Part shown: one piece after another, positions 43,151-52,838 of the stretch
Position numbering within the stretch: position 1 is the first letter of the stretch
Layout: each line of letters starts with the position of its first letter
From: OLB6 sp964493635
GTDB taxonomy: Bacteria; Bacteroidota; Ignavibacteria; Kapaibacteriales; Kapaibacteriaceae
Assembly (NCBI GenBank): GCA_964493635.1
Contig: CAZBOW010000005.1
Coordinates: 1-64,000 of the forward strand
Reading direction: 5' to 3'
DNA: 64,000 nucleotides
Notes under the pieces: generated by a model
The model's database searches: none
Told to the model about the DNA's origin: nothing
The model's input: only the letters and a program-made list of their open reading frames with translations
Made by a program: the position numbers and the translations under genes

Positions 43151-45379
43151 TTAGAATGCGAGCGTTTGTCGAACAGCCTGCTCGATATCTTCGGTTGTTA
43201 ACAGGATGGCGGCTTCCAGCGTCTTGGCAAAGCCCACCGGTGTATCCTTCGATCCCACGCGTGCCACGGGTGCGTCCAGATACCGGAATAGCTCCTGCCC
43301 GATCGACGAGGCTATCTCGCCACCAAAACCACCGGTAACCTTGTCTTCGTGGGCTACCACACACCGACCCGTTCGACGCACGGACTCGAATACCAGTTCC
43401 TTATCCCAGGGGGCCAGTGAACGTAAGTCGATGACCTCGATGGACCTACCCTCCTGTGCTAGAGTCTCGGCTGCCTTCAGACTCCAGTGAACCGCCGTGC
43501 CATACGTTACGATGGTTGCATCGGTACCTTCCCGGCGTACACGACCCTTCCCAAATGGTACGAGGTAGTCCTCCGGAGGCATGGGGGCCGACGTAGGACG
43601 GTAGTTGTAGAGAAACTTCGGTTCGAGGTACATGGTGGTTCCGCGGGAGCGGATAGCTGTGCGCATGAGTCCAACGGCATCATCGGCAAAGGCAGGCATC
43701 ACCACGCGCAGACCCGGAAGCGTGGTAAACGTTCCCTCGAGGTTCTGGGAGTGATACAGGCCACCTTGGATGTATCCTCCGGATGCTAGGCGAATCACCA
43801 TTGCCGGCGAAAACTGGCCTTTGGTGCGCCAGTAATCGTGGGTGCACTCAATGAGTTGCTCCATTGCCGGCCAGAAGTAGTCGGCAAATTCGGCTCCTTC
43901 GACCACTACGCGGATGTCGTCGCGATAGCGTGTCATACCATTGGCAGTTCCAACGATGAAGTCCTCGGCAATCGGTGCATTGAACACGCGGTCGTTGCCG
44001 AACTCATCCAACATGCCCTTGCACACGTTGAAGATGCCCTGCTTTTTGAACGAGGCCACGTCCTGACCAAAGAGAAAGGTGTTCGGGTTCCGTCGAAACT
44101 CCTCGATCATCGCCGAGTTGATCCCCTCGCGCAGCGTAACAACCGGGGCATCAGCAGCGGGCCGTGCATGCAGTTCGGAGGTGTCGTTGTAGTCGATCAC
44201 AGCCGGAGGCAGCACGAAATCAATGTAGGATTCTGGGGCAGGGTCGGCAAGGGGCTCAACAGCATCGGCAGCGGCGTTGATGATCTTCTTGTTGTTGTCT
44301 TCGATGGCCTTGGCTTGCTCTTCTGTGAGAATGCCGGCCGCAATCAGCGCCTGGCGCATCCGAGGCAGCGGATCACGCTGCTTCATTGCCTCGATCTCTT
44401 CATCGGTACGGTACAGCGTGTGGTTGTCGGAGTTTGAATGCGAGCCGATGCGGTCGCAATCGGCGTGGACCATGGCAGGCCCCTTACCCGACGTACAGTA
44501 GTCCACCGCCTCCTTCATCGCACGATAGCTGTCCATGGGGTTACGGCCATCGCACTCAATGATCTTGAGGTTGGAGAAGCCACGGAAGTTATCGGAGACC
44601 TTCTCGTTAGCCGTTTGCTCGCGAACGGGTACAGAGATACCGTACTTGTTATTCTGAATGACAAAGACGATGGGAAGGCGTTCACGATCTGCACCATTGA
44701 CGGCTTCGTAGTAGTACCCTTCGGACGTGGTCGAGTCGCCTGTGGAGCAGAACACCACCTCCGAGCCGTTGTACTTCTTGATTGCTCGTGCAGTTCCTAC
44801 AGCCTGCTGTGAGTGGTTGCCTGTGCACGATGAGGAGTTCTGAAGACCTACCGACAGCTTTGCAAAATGGTTGGACATATGCCTTCCACCGCCAGCAACA
44901 TCAGCATCCTTGCTTAGTCCGTTAGCAATGATCTCCTCGACCGTTACTCCGGCTGCCAGCGACGTAAGCATGTCCCGGTAGTACGGAAACAGGAAGTCGG
45001 TGCCTTGTCGGAAGATCTTACCCATGGCCAGTTGGATACCATCGTGACCGGCAAACGGAGCATGGTACGACCAGCCCATGGCCATCTTCAGGTAGTTCGC
45101 AGCCTTGATATCTAGTCTGCGTCCCAGTTCCTGTGTGGTGTACCAGTCAATGAGGGTCTCCTTCGAGTATCCGCTCACGTCGAATGGTGCTGGAGTATCA
45201 ACTGCTGCCTTGGCTGCTGTTTTGGCNNNNNNNNNNNNNNNNNNNNNNNNNNNNNNNNNNNNNNNNNNNNNNNNNNNNNNNNNNNNNNNNNNNNNNNNNN
45301 NNNNNNNNNNNNNNNNNNNNNNNNNNTTGGCTGCTGTTTTGGCCGGTGCCTTCTTGGCCTTACTTGCTGGTTTTGCCAT
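43151..45379 (-). CDS. Fused alpha-beta E1 of a 2-oxoacid dehydrogenase (branched-chain type), gap in N terminus
   Basis: This thiamine-diphosphate enzyme decarboxylates a 2-oxoacid and loads the acyl group on E2 lipoate. After collapse it has about 703 residues. The alpha half contains TPP motif GDST with a downstream QNNKYGIS, plus GSHSNSDNHTLYR. The beta half starts near TLREGINSAMIEEFRRNP, with the EDFIVGTANGM and CVVAHEDKVTGGFGGEIA blocks. Alpha and beta subunits fused in one chain occur in Bacteroidota. Adjacency to ilvE and IcmF favours branched-chain 2-oxoacids over pyruvate. A Lys/Ala-rich N-terminal lead (KAKKAPAKTAAKAA) is where the scaffold gap fell. E2 and E3 are not in the window. 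Confidence 0.88.
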   Translation of the reverse strand: MAKPASKAKKAPAKTAAXXXXXXXXXXXXXXXXXXXXXXXXXXXXXXXXXXAKTAAKAAVDTPAPFDVSGYSKETLIDWYTTQELGRRLDIKAANYLKMAMGWSYHAPFAGHDGIQLAMGKIFRQGTDFLFPYYRDMLTSLAAGVTVEEIIANGLSKDADVAGGGRHMSNHFAKLSVGLQNSSSCTGNHSQQAVGTARAIKKYNGSEVVFCSTGDSTTSEGYYYEAVNGADRERLPIVFVIQNNKYGISVPVREQTANEKVSDNFRGFSNLKIIECDGRNPMDSYRAMKEAVDYCTSGKGPAMVHADCDRIGSHSNSDNHTLYRTDEEIEAMKQRDPLPRMRQALIAAGILTEEQAKAIEDNNKKIINAAADAVEPLADPAPESYIDFVLPPAVIDYNDTSELHARPAADAPVVTLREGINSAMIEEFRRNPNTFLFGQDVASFKKQGIFNVCKGMLDEFGNDRVFNAPIAEDFIVGTANGMTRYRDDIRVVVEGAEFADYFWPAMEQLIECTHDYWRTKGQFSPAMVIRLASGGYIQGGLYHSQNLEGTFTTLPGLRVVMPAFADDAVGLMRTAIRSRGTTMYLEPKFLYNYRPTSAPMPPEDYLVPFGKGRVRREGTDATIVTYGTAVHWSLKAAETLAQEGRSIEVIDLRSLAPWDKELVFESVRRTGRCVVAHEDKVTGGFGGEIASSIGQELFRYLDAPVARVGSKDTPVGFAKTLEAAILLTTEDIEQAVRQTLAF
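45210..45343. other. Scaffold gap (100 N) with duplicated 17-bp flanks
   Basis: N run 45227-45326. The bases 45210-45226 recur at 45327-45343. Removing 117 bp (39 codons) restores a continuous N terminus of the E1 protein. Confidence 0.85.
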
Positions 45380-45405
45380 CTTCGGTTCTTTCTATGGTCG
45401 CGTAG

Positions 45406-46365
45406 TTATCGTTGTGATCGTTTCGAGGGAGCAGCCTTCTTCCCGGCCGGTACAAACGTGAGCCAACCATGAGGGTCGTTGCCCTGTACAGTAACACGGT
45501 GGAAGGCTTTTTGGATGTTTCGTGTCACCGGCCCCACGGAGCCCTTGCCAACGGCGATGCGGTCCACCGAGCACACCGGTGTGATTTCGGCTGCCGTGCC
45601 CGTGAGGAACATTTCATCCGCCGTATACAACAGCGCCCGAGGCAGGTTTTGTTCACGCACGTGGTACCCTAACTGTTCAGCAAGGGTAAAGACCGTGTCG
45701 CGGGTGATTCCCGGCAGGATGGACGTTGCTGCCGGAGGCGTGATAATCTCGCCATTGATCACCACAAACAAGTTCTGCCCACTGCCTTCTGCCACGTTTC
45801 CTGACGCATCCAGACAGATGCCCTCGGCATAGCCATTTTCGATGGCCTCCATTTTCACGAGCTGCGAATTCATGTAGTTGCCGGCAGCTTTGGACGTTGA
45901 TGGCATTGCATTCGGGGCGATGCGGTTCCATGTGGAGACGCAGACGTCAACGCCCTGGTCGGCAGCATCGTCTCCCAAGTAGGCACCCCAATCCCACGCC
46001 GCAATGAATACCTCAAGCGGATTGCGCAGGCCATACACACCCATATCTCCGTAGCCCCGAAAGGCAAAGGGTCGTACGTAGGCACGCGACAGCCGATTCT
46101 TTTGGAGTAGTTCGATGGTTGCGGTATTGAGTTCCTCTACACTGTGAGGAATCACAGAGCGGTAGATCTTCAGGGACTGATGAAACCGGATCATGTGTTC
46201 GGAAAGCCGAAACAGGGCGGTGCCACGAGCTGTATCGTATGCCCGGATACCCTCGAACCACGAGGTGCCGTAGTGGAGTGCATGCGAAAGGACGTGGGTT
46301 GTTGCCTTGGCAAACGGAATGAATGTACCGTTCTTCCAGATCCAGGTGGTTGGTGTAATCGGCAT
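45406..46365 (-). CDS. ilvE: Branched-chain amino acid aminotransferase
   Basis: This PLP enzyme interconverts valine, leucine and isoleucine with their 2-oxoacids. The 319 residues belong to fold type IV: HALHYGTSWFEGIRAY near residue 28, PLP lysine K159 (TSKAAGNYMNS), and NVAEGSGQNLF followed by TSILPGITRDTV. GGAGG precedes the ATG. It lies between gatB and the E1 gene and would feed or drain 2-oxoisovalerate for the dehydrogenase. Confidence 0.95.
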   Translation of the reverse strand: MPITPTTWIWKNGTFIPFAKATTHVLSHALHYGTSWFEGIRAYDTARGTALFRLSEHMIRFHQSLKIYRSVIPHSVEELNTATIELLQKNRLSRAYVRPFAFRGYGDMGVYGLRNPLEVFIAAWDWGAYLGDDAADQGVDVCVSTWNRIAPNAMPSTSKAAGNYMNSQLVKMEAIENGYAEGICLDASGNVAEGSGQNLFVVINGEIITPPAATSILPGITRDTVFTLAEQLGYHVREQNLPRALLYTADEMFLTGTAAEITPVCSVDRIAVGKGSVGPVTRNIQKAFHRVTVQGNDPHGWLTFVPAGKKAAPSKRSQR

Positions 46366-46376
46366 AGAGGTTCCTC

Positions 46377-47840
46377 CTATTTGTCCAACGGTCCGTCGAG
46401 TGCCGCCTTCATGAGTGCGGTGGCAATCGTCGGATTCGCCGTTCCATTGGTGGCCTTCAAAACCTGTCCCACGAAGAAGCCCAGTAGTTTAGTCTTTCCT
46501 TCGCGATACTTCTCAACATTTTCGGGGTTCGTTGCCAAAATGTCGTCCACAATGGCCTGGAGAGCGCCCTCGTCCGACATCTGCCGCAATCCTTGTGCTT
46601 CTACGATCTCATCAGCCGTGTGTTCGGACGCATACAGCTCGGGCAGGATATCCTTCGCTGTTTTACTCGAAATCACACCATCGGCCACGACGTTCACCAG
46701 AGATGCAAGCTGTAGGGGGCTTAGCCCAACCTCGTTGATGGCGACTTTCTTTTCGCCCATCACACGGAGTACCTCCGTCATGATCCAGTTGGAGACCTGC
46801 TTATAGGTTTCAGCCGATGGTTGCCGAAGGTGGCCCACTGCTGCCTCATAGTAGGCGGCCAACGCTGCGTCCTCTACCAGAATGCCGGCGTCATAGGCAG
46901 GTAGGCCGTATTGGGTACGGAATCTGTTTTTCTTCTGTAAGCCCAACTCTGGCAGCGTGTTACGGAGTTCCTCCAAGAGTTCTTCCGTGACCTTGACGTG
47001 AGGCAGGTCTGGCTCGGGGAAGTATCGGTAGTCGTGCGCCTGCTCCTTGCTGCGCATTACTCGCGTTTGTTGCGCCCCGGCATCCCACATCATGGTTTCC
47101 TGCACCACCGAGCCCCCTTCCAAAATGAGGGAGATTTGGCGCTGGATCTCGTATTCCAAGGCTTTCTCAACATTGCGGAACGAATTGAGGTTCTTCACCT
47201 CGGTCTTGGTTCCAAACGCCTGCTGGCCCACCGGCCGAACGGATACGTTCGCATCGCATCGAAGTGAGCCTTCCTCCATGTTACCGTCGCAGATGTCCAA
47301 GTACATCAGGGTTTGCCGCAACTGCTGCAGGTAGAGGTAGGCCTCCCGAGGCGAGCGGATGTCAGGCTCGGATACGATCTCAATCAGTGGTACTCCGGCC
47401 CGGTTGAGGTCGACCAGTGTGTCGATATCCAGGTCGTGAATGCTCTTACCGGAGTCCTCCTCCATGTGAATGCGGGTAATACCGATCCGCTTCGTTGTGG
47501 ACTCATCAACCTCGATCTCCACGTGACCATCGTAGCAGATGGGGTCTTGGTACTGGGAAATCTGGTAGCCCTTAGGCAAGTCGGCGTAGAAGTAGTTTTT
47601 CCGCGAAAACGTGCTGGTAGGCCGAACGGAGCAGTGTGTAGCAAGCCCCATGCGAACGGCAAACGTTACCAGATGCTCGTTCAGAACCGGAAGGGTCCCC
47701 GGGTGACCAAGGCACACAGGGCACGTATTCACGTTGGGCTTAGCGCCAAACGTGGCCGAGCACGAGCAGAAGGCCTTGGAGCTGGTCTTCAGCTGTGCGT
47801 GAACTTCAAGTCCGATGACGGCTTCGTAGGATGGTGTCAT
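46377..47840 (-). CDS. gatB: Asp-tRNA(Asn)/Glu-tRNA(Gln) amidotransferase subunit B
   Basis: This subunit phosphorylates the misacylated tRNA and receives ammonia from GatA. The 487 residues start YEAVIGLEVHAQLKTSSKAFC, have a zinc site CSCSATFG with CPVCLG, then FSRKNYFYADLPKGYQISQY, and end in the YqeY-like tail domain (VGQVLKATNGTANPTIATAL). ATG 47840 gives the conserved N terminus; a GTG further 5' was rejected. It is 52 nt after the repeat-protein gene. gatA and gatC are not adjacent. Confidence 0.96.
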   Translation of the reverse strand: MTPSYEAVIGLEVHAQLKTSSKAFCSCSATFGAKPNVNTCPVCLGHPGTLPVLNEHLVTFAVRMGLATHCSVRPTSTFSRKNYFYADLPKGYQISQYQDPICYDGHVEIEVDESTTKRIGITRIHMEEDSGKSIHDLDIDTLVDLNRAGVPLIEIVSEPDIRSPREAYLYLQQLRQTLMYLDICDGNMEEGSLRCDANVSVRPVGQQAFGTKTEVKNLNSFRNVEKALEYEIQRQISLILEGGSVVQETMMWDAGAQQTRVMRSKEQAHDYRYFPEPDLPHVKVTEELLEELRNTLPELGLQKKNRFRTQYGLPAYDAGILVEDAALAAYYEAAVGHLRQPSAETYKQVSNWIMTEVLRVMGEKKVAINEVGLSPLQLASLVNVVADGVISSKTAKDILPELYASEHTADEIVEAQGLRQMSDEGALQAIVDDILATNPENVEKYREGKTKLLGFFVGQVLKATNGTANPTIATALMKAALDGPLDK

Positions 47841-47892
47841 GCTTTCTGCAACAGTGTGCACGGTGTGCGCAGGAACCACAAAACTACGGAAA

Positions 47893-49911
47893 TCAGCGTG
47901 CCGTCACATCCTCGCACTGAGCCGAAAAACCAAGGCGAACCGAAGCCTGATGGGTGGAGAGCTCTCCTTCCCACACGATGGTGTCGCCCCCTACACCGTC
48001 GATAAACACCCCGATACTCGGCAGATCGTCACGATACGTATAGGAAGGGGCGTTTCGCGTGGTGGTGCCGCACGGAGGTGTATCGGCCCATCCATTGGCT
48101 TCCCCCACGAGCACGTAGTCGATGAGGTACTCATCATCGCCGGAGCGATCCCAAAACAGACCAATACTGCAGAGATCTGCACTGCCACCACAGTGACTGC
48201 GGAAGGTGTATTGATCGTTACCGGCACCGTCGATACTTACGCCAATGCTTCCATCACGTGCGTGGCCCTGATACTGATTCACGACGTTAGGGTTGCCCAC
48301 GTTGTATTGATCATCACCTTGAAGGTCCACCTGGACGCCAATGGCATAATGAGCGCCGGCTCCGAGCGAGTACTTCCCATTGATGTAGGTGTCGTTACCA
48401 CTCCAGTCCTCCAGCATTCCCATACCCCACCAATATCCACAGCCCTGGCTCCACGCACCGGCAGTGTACGTGTCGTTTCCTTGAACGTCCACCAACAGCG
48501 CAACTCCACCAGCCAACGAAGTACCGTCACCGAGATCGGCCCTGCGCCCGAAGGCCGCACCTTGTGCCCTCGAAACAGTCTGACCTAGGTACAACTCACT
48601 TGGGGCACCGTCGAGTCGTGCCACGTACTCATCATTTCCATCGCGATCTACCAAAAGAGCAGCTCCGAGCGTCTGTGCATAGGCCTGGCCTTCTGCTGCA
48701 CACGTATAGGTATCGGACCCAGCTGCATCGTTGATGACTGCCAAACCGGCTGTTGCTGCCGCCTGGCCATATGTACCCTGCAGAACGTAGGTGTCATTTC
48801 CAGCCCGATCGGTCAATACGGCAATGCCATGCGCAGCGGCTGCAATGCCAACCGAACCACACCGGTACGTGTCGTCTCCGTCGAGATCCATCAGAACAGC
48901 GATCCCAAGTACTGCTGCACATACGGATGCTGTGTCGGTAAGAGATCCGTAGGTGTCGTTACCGCCTCGGTCGATCACGATACTCAGGAACTCTCCACGC
49001 GTTGCTGTCGACGCTACCGAGCCAACATACGTATCATCACCTCCTGCATCGATCACCGCCAGCAGGGGTGTTACCGTGGGTTGAATTCGATCATTGCCAG
49101 ATCCGGTACAAACGATCCATCCAGCTCGCGTATGTAGCTGCACGGGCGCAGTTGCAATTGTGGGAACCGACGATCGCTGCCAGCGCGTCACAGCACTGTC
49201 CAGATGTGAGGTTACGATCACGCCGGCAAACGTGAGCGCTTCCATATCCAAGGCACCGAGTGCGTCCAGGCCAAAGGGATCGGTACTGACGTACTGACCG
49301 CTGCGTTCCTCAATCCATGGCGCCATAGCAGCCGCCAGTAGGGGCCGGCGATCGGCAAACAGACTGTCGTAGAGCGGGCTGCGAAATGCCCGATGAATGT
49401 AGGGGGTAGCGTCAAGGGCTGCCTGAACAACATTTACAACCAGCAAACGCGTGGCTGGTGGTAGCGAAGCAAAGTGTGTTTCAGCTTGCCGGCGTTGTTC
49501 CTGAGTAAGCGATGGATGCCACAGGGTATCCATTGCCGCTACGCTGTCCAGACGAACTGGCAGAAACCGGCCCGCTGAGACGTCCACCATCGAGGCTGCG
49601 GTTTGTACCAGCGATGCCATGGTTGAGCCCCGTACTGCTCGTCCCGCCAGATGACCCGATGTACGGGGAAGATTCCAGGCATTTTCAAACGATAATTGCA
49701 CCGTCCGAAGTAGGTGGTGATCGTTTTTGTACCACTGCATCTGTGCGGCAGAGTAGCCCAAGGGAAGGCGTATCGACTCGTGAACACGATTCACAACCGA
49801 CGCCGGTGGCAGCAACGCAGTACGCTCAGCCATTAAATCCGCAACGCCATTCTGTGCAGGAAGTGCGTGCGTCACAAGTAGGATCAATCCTACGAACAGC
49901 AATGGTTTCAT
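47893..49911 (-). CDS. Secreted protein with a 27-residue 'D..GNDTY' solenoid repeat
   Basis: This 672-residue protein has a signal peptide ending HALPA and Gln at +1. Residues 20-260 are a helical unknown domain. From about 280 to 650 a repeat of the form 'hhhhhhD..G[ND]D[TEQ]Y' occurs 12 times; the Tyr positions are 295, 321, 349, 375, 402, 429, 481, 509, 536, 568 and 595, and the twelfth copy ends Ile646. The spacing is mainly 26-28 residues (52 and 51 across missing copies). It recalls RTX calcium loops in the GND step, but the period is 27, not 9. A beta-solenoid with stacked acidic loops is likely. No T9SS tail is seen. It is co-transcribed with dehydratase and gatB genes; function is unknown. 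Confidence 0.7.
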   Translation of the reverse strand: MKPLLFVGLILLVTHALPAQNGVADLMAERTALLPPASVVNRVHESIRLPLGYSAAQMQWYKNDHHLLRTVQLSFENAWNLPRTSGHLAGRAVRGSTMASLVQTAASMVDVSAGRFLPVRLDSVAAMDTLWHPSLTQEQRRQAETHFASLPPATRLLVVNVVQAALDATPYIHRAFRSPLYDSLFADRRPLLAAAMAPWIEERSGQYVSTDPFGLDALGALDMEALTFAGVIVTSHLDSAVTRWQRSSVPTIATAPVQLHTRAGWIVCTGSGNDRIQPTVTPLLAVIDAGGDDTYVGSVASTATRGEFLSIVIDRGGNDTYGSLTDTASVCAAVLGIAVLMDLDGDDTYRCGSVGIAAAAHGIAVLTDRAGNDTYVLQGTYGQAAATAGLAVINDAAGSDTYTCAAEGQAYAQTLGAALLVDRDGNDEYVARLDGAPSELYLGQTVSRAQGAAFGRRADLGDGTSLAGGVALLVDVQGNDTYTAGAWSQGCGYWWGMGMLEDWSGNDTYINGKYSLGAGAHYAIGVQVDLQGDDQYNVGNPNVVNQYQGHARDGSIGVSIDGAGNDQYTFRSHCGGSADLCSIGLFWDRSGDDEYLIDYVLVGEANGWADTPPCGTTTRNAPSYTYRDDLPSIGVFIDGVGGDTIVWEGELSTHQASVRLGFSAQCEDVTAR

Positions 49912-50855
49912 ATGGTCCCTTGGAGATCCAGATTACCTCCGCAAAGCACCACACCAACAACTCTACCCCGCACAAGATCGGGATGTTCGAGCATCACTCC
50001 AACTGTTACGGCTGCGCTTGGTTCGATAACGGTCTTGAGGCGCTCCATCACTAAGCGCAGTCCGGTTCGGATTGCCTCCTCACTACAGGTATGCATCTGG
50101 ACGTGGTTGGCTTGGAGGTAGCGAAAGGTTCGGTCACTCAGTGCCGTTCGGAGACCATCGGCAATGGTGGTAGGGGGCTTCGGTGGCTGGCGAATACCAC
50201 AGGCCAGGCCGATCGTGGCATCATCGGCTTCGTGGGGTTCAACGCCGATGATCTGCACCGCTGGTTGCATACTGCGTACCGCAATGGCTGAACCGCTCAT
50301 CAGTCCGCCGCCACCCACGGGGGCCATGAAGATGTCCAGCGACACATTCATCGTATGGAGGTCATCGAGAAACTCGTATGCGGCCGTACCCTGCCCGGCA
50401 ATCACATGATCGTTGTCATACGGATGTATCAGCATGGCACCTGTACGATCGATAACGTCGTGTACCGTCGACTCGCGTGCTTGGAGCGTTCCCTCGCAAA
50501 ACACAATCTCAGCTCCGTAGCTGCGGGTGGCTTCCACCTTAACCCGAGGAGCATTCTCGGGCATGACGATTGTGCAGGCGATCCCTCGAACGCCCGCGGC
50601 ATAGGCCAGAGCTTGCGCATGATTTCCCGACGAATGTGTTACTACACCGCGTGCGATCTGATCGTGAGTGAGCTGAAGTACAGCGTTCATTGCACCACGG
50701 GCTTTGAAGGCGCCAACCTTCTGCAGGTTTTCCGCCTTGAACAGCACCGTTGCACCGAGGGCTGCGTTTATCGTGCGCGATGACAGCACGGGCGTGCGGT
50801 GCACGTACGGTGCAATGCGCAGAGCCGCTTGTTGGATATCGTGCAGCTCAACCAC
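49908..50855 (-). CDS. Threonine/serine dehydratase-like PLP enzyme
   Basis: This 315-residue fold-type II PLP enzyme has Lys51 in KVGAFKARGA, the SSGNHAQALA phosphate-contact loop and a GGGGLMSG phosphate cup. It lacks a C-terminal regulatory ACT domain, so it fits catabolic threonine ammonia-lyase or serine racemase (SRY) rather than biosynthetic IlvA. Substrate choice cannot be settled by eye. The start is GTG at 50855 immediately after the mutase stop (TAA-GTG). 2-Oxobutanoate formed from threonine could be a substrate for the nearby E1. Confidence 0.88.
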   Translation of the reverse strand: MVELHDIQQAALRIAPYVHRTPVLSSRTINAALGATVLFKAENLQKVGAFKARGAMNAVLQLTHDQIARGVVTHSSGNHAQALAYAAGVRGIACTIVMPENAPRVKVEATRSYGAEIVFCEGTLQARESTVHDVIDRTGAMLIHPYDNDHVIAGQGTAAYEFLDDLHTMNVSLDIFMAPVGGGGLMSGSAIAVRSMQPAVQIIGVEPHEADDATIGLACGIRQPPKPPTTIADGLRTALSDRTFRYLQANHVQMHTCSEEAIRTGLRLVMERLKTVIEPSAAVTVGVMLEHPDLVRGRVVGVVLCGGNLDLQGTI

Positions 50856-52838
50856 TTACATGTTCCGGCGGTACTGGCCCCCTACCTCGTACAAGGCATT
50901 CGTCAGCTGACCCAGTGAGCACACCTTTGCTGCCTGCATGAGTGCCTCGAAGATGTTCTGGTTCTGAATCGCCGTGTGCTTCAAATCGTGCAATGCTGCA
51001 GGAGCCGTAGCATGATTCCGTTCTTCGAAGGCCTTCACATTGGAGATCTGCTGCTCTTTCTCTTCGGTGGTGGATCGGATCACCTCCTGGGGAATCACCG
51101 TTGGTGATCCCTTCGAGCTTAGGAAGGTATTCACACCCACGATGGGATACTCGCCGGTATGCTTCAGGGTTTCGTAGTACAGGGATTCTTCCTGAATCTT
51201 GTTCCGCTGGTACATGTTCTCCATGGCCCCCAGCACTCCGCCACGATCAGCAATGCGTTTGAACTCGGTATAGACAGCTTCTTCCACCAGATCCGTCAGC
51301 TCCTCGATAATGTAGGAGCCTTGGAGAGGGTTTTCATTCTTGGCCAAACCCAACTCGCGGTTGATGATCATCTGGATCGCCACAGCTCTGCGAACACTCT
51401 CCTCTGTGGGAGTGGTGATGGCTTCGTCGTAGGCATTGGTGTGGAGCGAATTACAGTTGTCGTAGATCGCATACAAGGCTTGCAGCGTTGTACGAATGTC
51501 GTTGAAGTCGATCTCCTGGGCGTGTAGCGATCGGCCGGACGTTTGAATGTGGTACTTCAACATCTGCGAGCGCTCATTGCCACCATACTTCAGTTTGATG
51601 GCCTTTGCCCATATCCTCCTGGCAACACGTCCAATCACGGAGTACTCCGGATCAACACCGTTGCTGAAGAAAAAGCTCAGGTTTGGAGCGAAGTCGTTGA
51701 TGTTCATTCCCCGTGACAGATAGTACTCCACGTAGGTGAAGCCATTGGCAAGGGTGAAGGCCAACTGCGTGATTGGATTGGCACCAGCTTCAGCAATGTG
51801 GTAACCACTGATGGAAACGGAGTAGAAGTTTCTCACGTTCTCATCGATGAAGTACTGCTGAACGTCGCCCATGATACGCAGAGCGAATTCCGTTGAGAAG
51901 ATACAGGTGTTCTGGGCCTGGTCTTCCTTGAGAATGTCGGCCTGAACAGTACCTCGTACGTTTTGGAGTGCTCTGTCGCGGCACTGAGCATACACGTCAG
52001 CCGGTAGGACGTCGTCGCCGGTAACACCCAGTAACAACAAGCCTAATCCACCATTGCCGGTGGGCAATCCCTCGCTGCCATCAGTAGCTCGATATTGCGG
52101 ACGCTCAACACCCTTGGATTTGTAGATCGTCGCGATCTTCTCCTCGACCTCTGCTTCAAGATGGTGCGCACGGATGTACTTCTCGCACTCCTGGTCGATG
52201 GCAGCATTCAAGAAGAAGGCTAACAGCATCGGAGCTGGACCATTGATGGTCATGGACACGGACGTTGTAGGATCGCAGAGGTCGAAGCCGGAATACAGTT
52301 TTTTGGCATCGTCCAACGTAGCAACGCTCACCCCTGAATTTCCAATCTTGCCGTAGATGTCCGGGCGGCGATCCGGGTTTTCCCCATACAGCGTTACGCT
52401 GTCGAACGCAGTGGAGAGTCGAGCCGCAGGCATGCCCTGCGACAGGTAGTGAAACCTCTTATTCGTGCGCTCCGGTCCGCCCTCACCGGCGAACATCCGT
52501 GTTGGGTCCTCGTTCTGGCGCTTAAACGGATACACGCCCGCAGTGTACGGAAACTCACCGGGTACATTTTCTTGCATGCACCAGCGCACAATCTCGCCCC
52601 AGTCTTTGAATTTCGGCAGGGCGATCTTGGGAATGCGGGTTTGGGAGAGCGAGGTGGTATGATTCTTTACACGAATCTCTTTTCCGCGCACGGTGTAGAC
52701 AAACTCCTCGCCCTCATAGGCGGCGCGTTTATTGTCCCACGTTGCTAGTAGCTCACGAACCTCGTGATCGAGCTGCGACTCCAGGAGTCGAGCTCGCTCT
52801 TCAAGAGCAACGATCGCTTCATCTACGGTTGTTTTCAT
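50856..52838 (-). CDS. IcmF-type acyl-CoA mutase, catalytic (large) part as a separate gene
   Basis: This B12-dependent mutase TIM-barrel domain most resembles the C-terminal half of fused isobutyryl-CoA mutase IcmF. It has VYPFKRQNEDPTRMFAGEGG, RLSTAFDSVTLYGENPD, TTSVSMTINGPAP, and the IcmF-type active-site stretch LKYHIQTSGRSLHAQEI. Its first ~90 residues match the IcmF linker (LDHEVRELLATWDNK). Of 660 residues, none form a cobalamin-binding domain; that lies in the gene at 53547-54953. It likely interconverts isobutyryl-CoA and n-butyryl-CoA (or a close pair such as pivalyl/isovaleryl-CoA). The ATG overlaps the stop of the intervening lipoprotein gene. Confidence 0.9.
   Translation of the reverse strand: MKTTVDEAIVALEERARLLESQLDHEVRELLATWDNKRAAYEGEEFVYTVRGKEIRVKNHTTSLSQTRIPKIALPKFKDWGEIVRWCMQENVPGEFPYTAGVYPFKRQNEDPTRMFAGEGGPERTNKRFHYLSQGMPAARLSTAFDSVTLYGENPDRRPDIYGKIGNSGVSVATLDDAKKLYSGFDLCDPTTSVSMTINGPAPMLLAFFLNAAIDQECEKYIRAHHLEAEVEEKIATIYKSKGVERPQYRATDGSEGLPTGNGGLGLLLLGVTGDDVLPADVYAQCRDRALQNVRGTVQADILKEDQAQNTCIFSTEFALRIMGDVQQYFIDENVRNFYSVSISGYHIAEAGANPITQLAFTLANGFTYVEYYLSRGMNINDFAPNLSFFFSNGVDPEYSVIGRVARRIWAKAIKLKYGGNERSQMLKYHIQTSGRSLHAQEIDFNDIRTTLQALYAIYDNCNSLHTNAYDEAITTPTEESVRRAVAIQMIINRELGLAKNENPLQGSYIIEELTDLVEEAVYTEFKRIADRGGVLGAMENMYQRNKIQEESLYYETLKHTGEYPIVGVNTFLSSKGSPTVIPQEVIRSTTEEKEQQISNVKAFEERNHATAPAALHDLKHTAIQNQNIFEALMQAAKVCSLGQLTNALYEVGGQYRRNM

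Noticed and set aside
47893..49911. Hemolysin-type RTX repeat protein
   Set aside because: The GND step is similar, but the repeat period is about 27 residues rather than 9 and the GGxGxDxLx pattern is missing.
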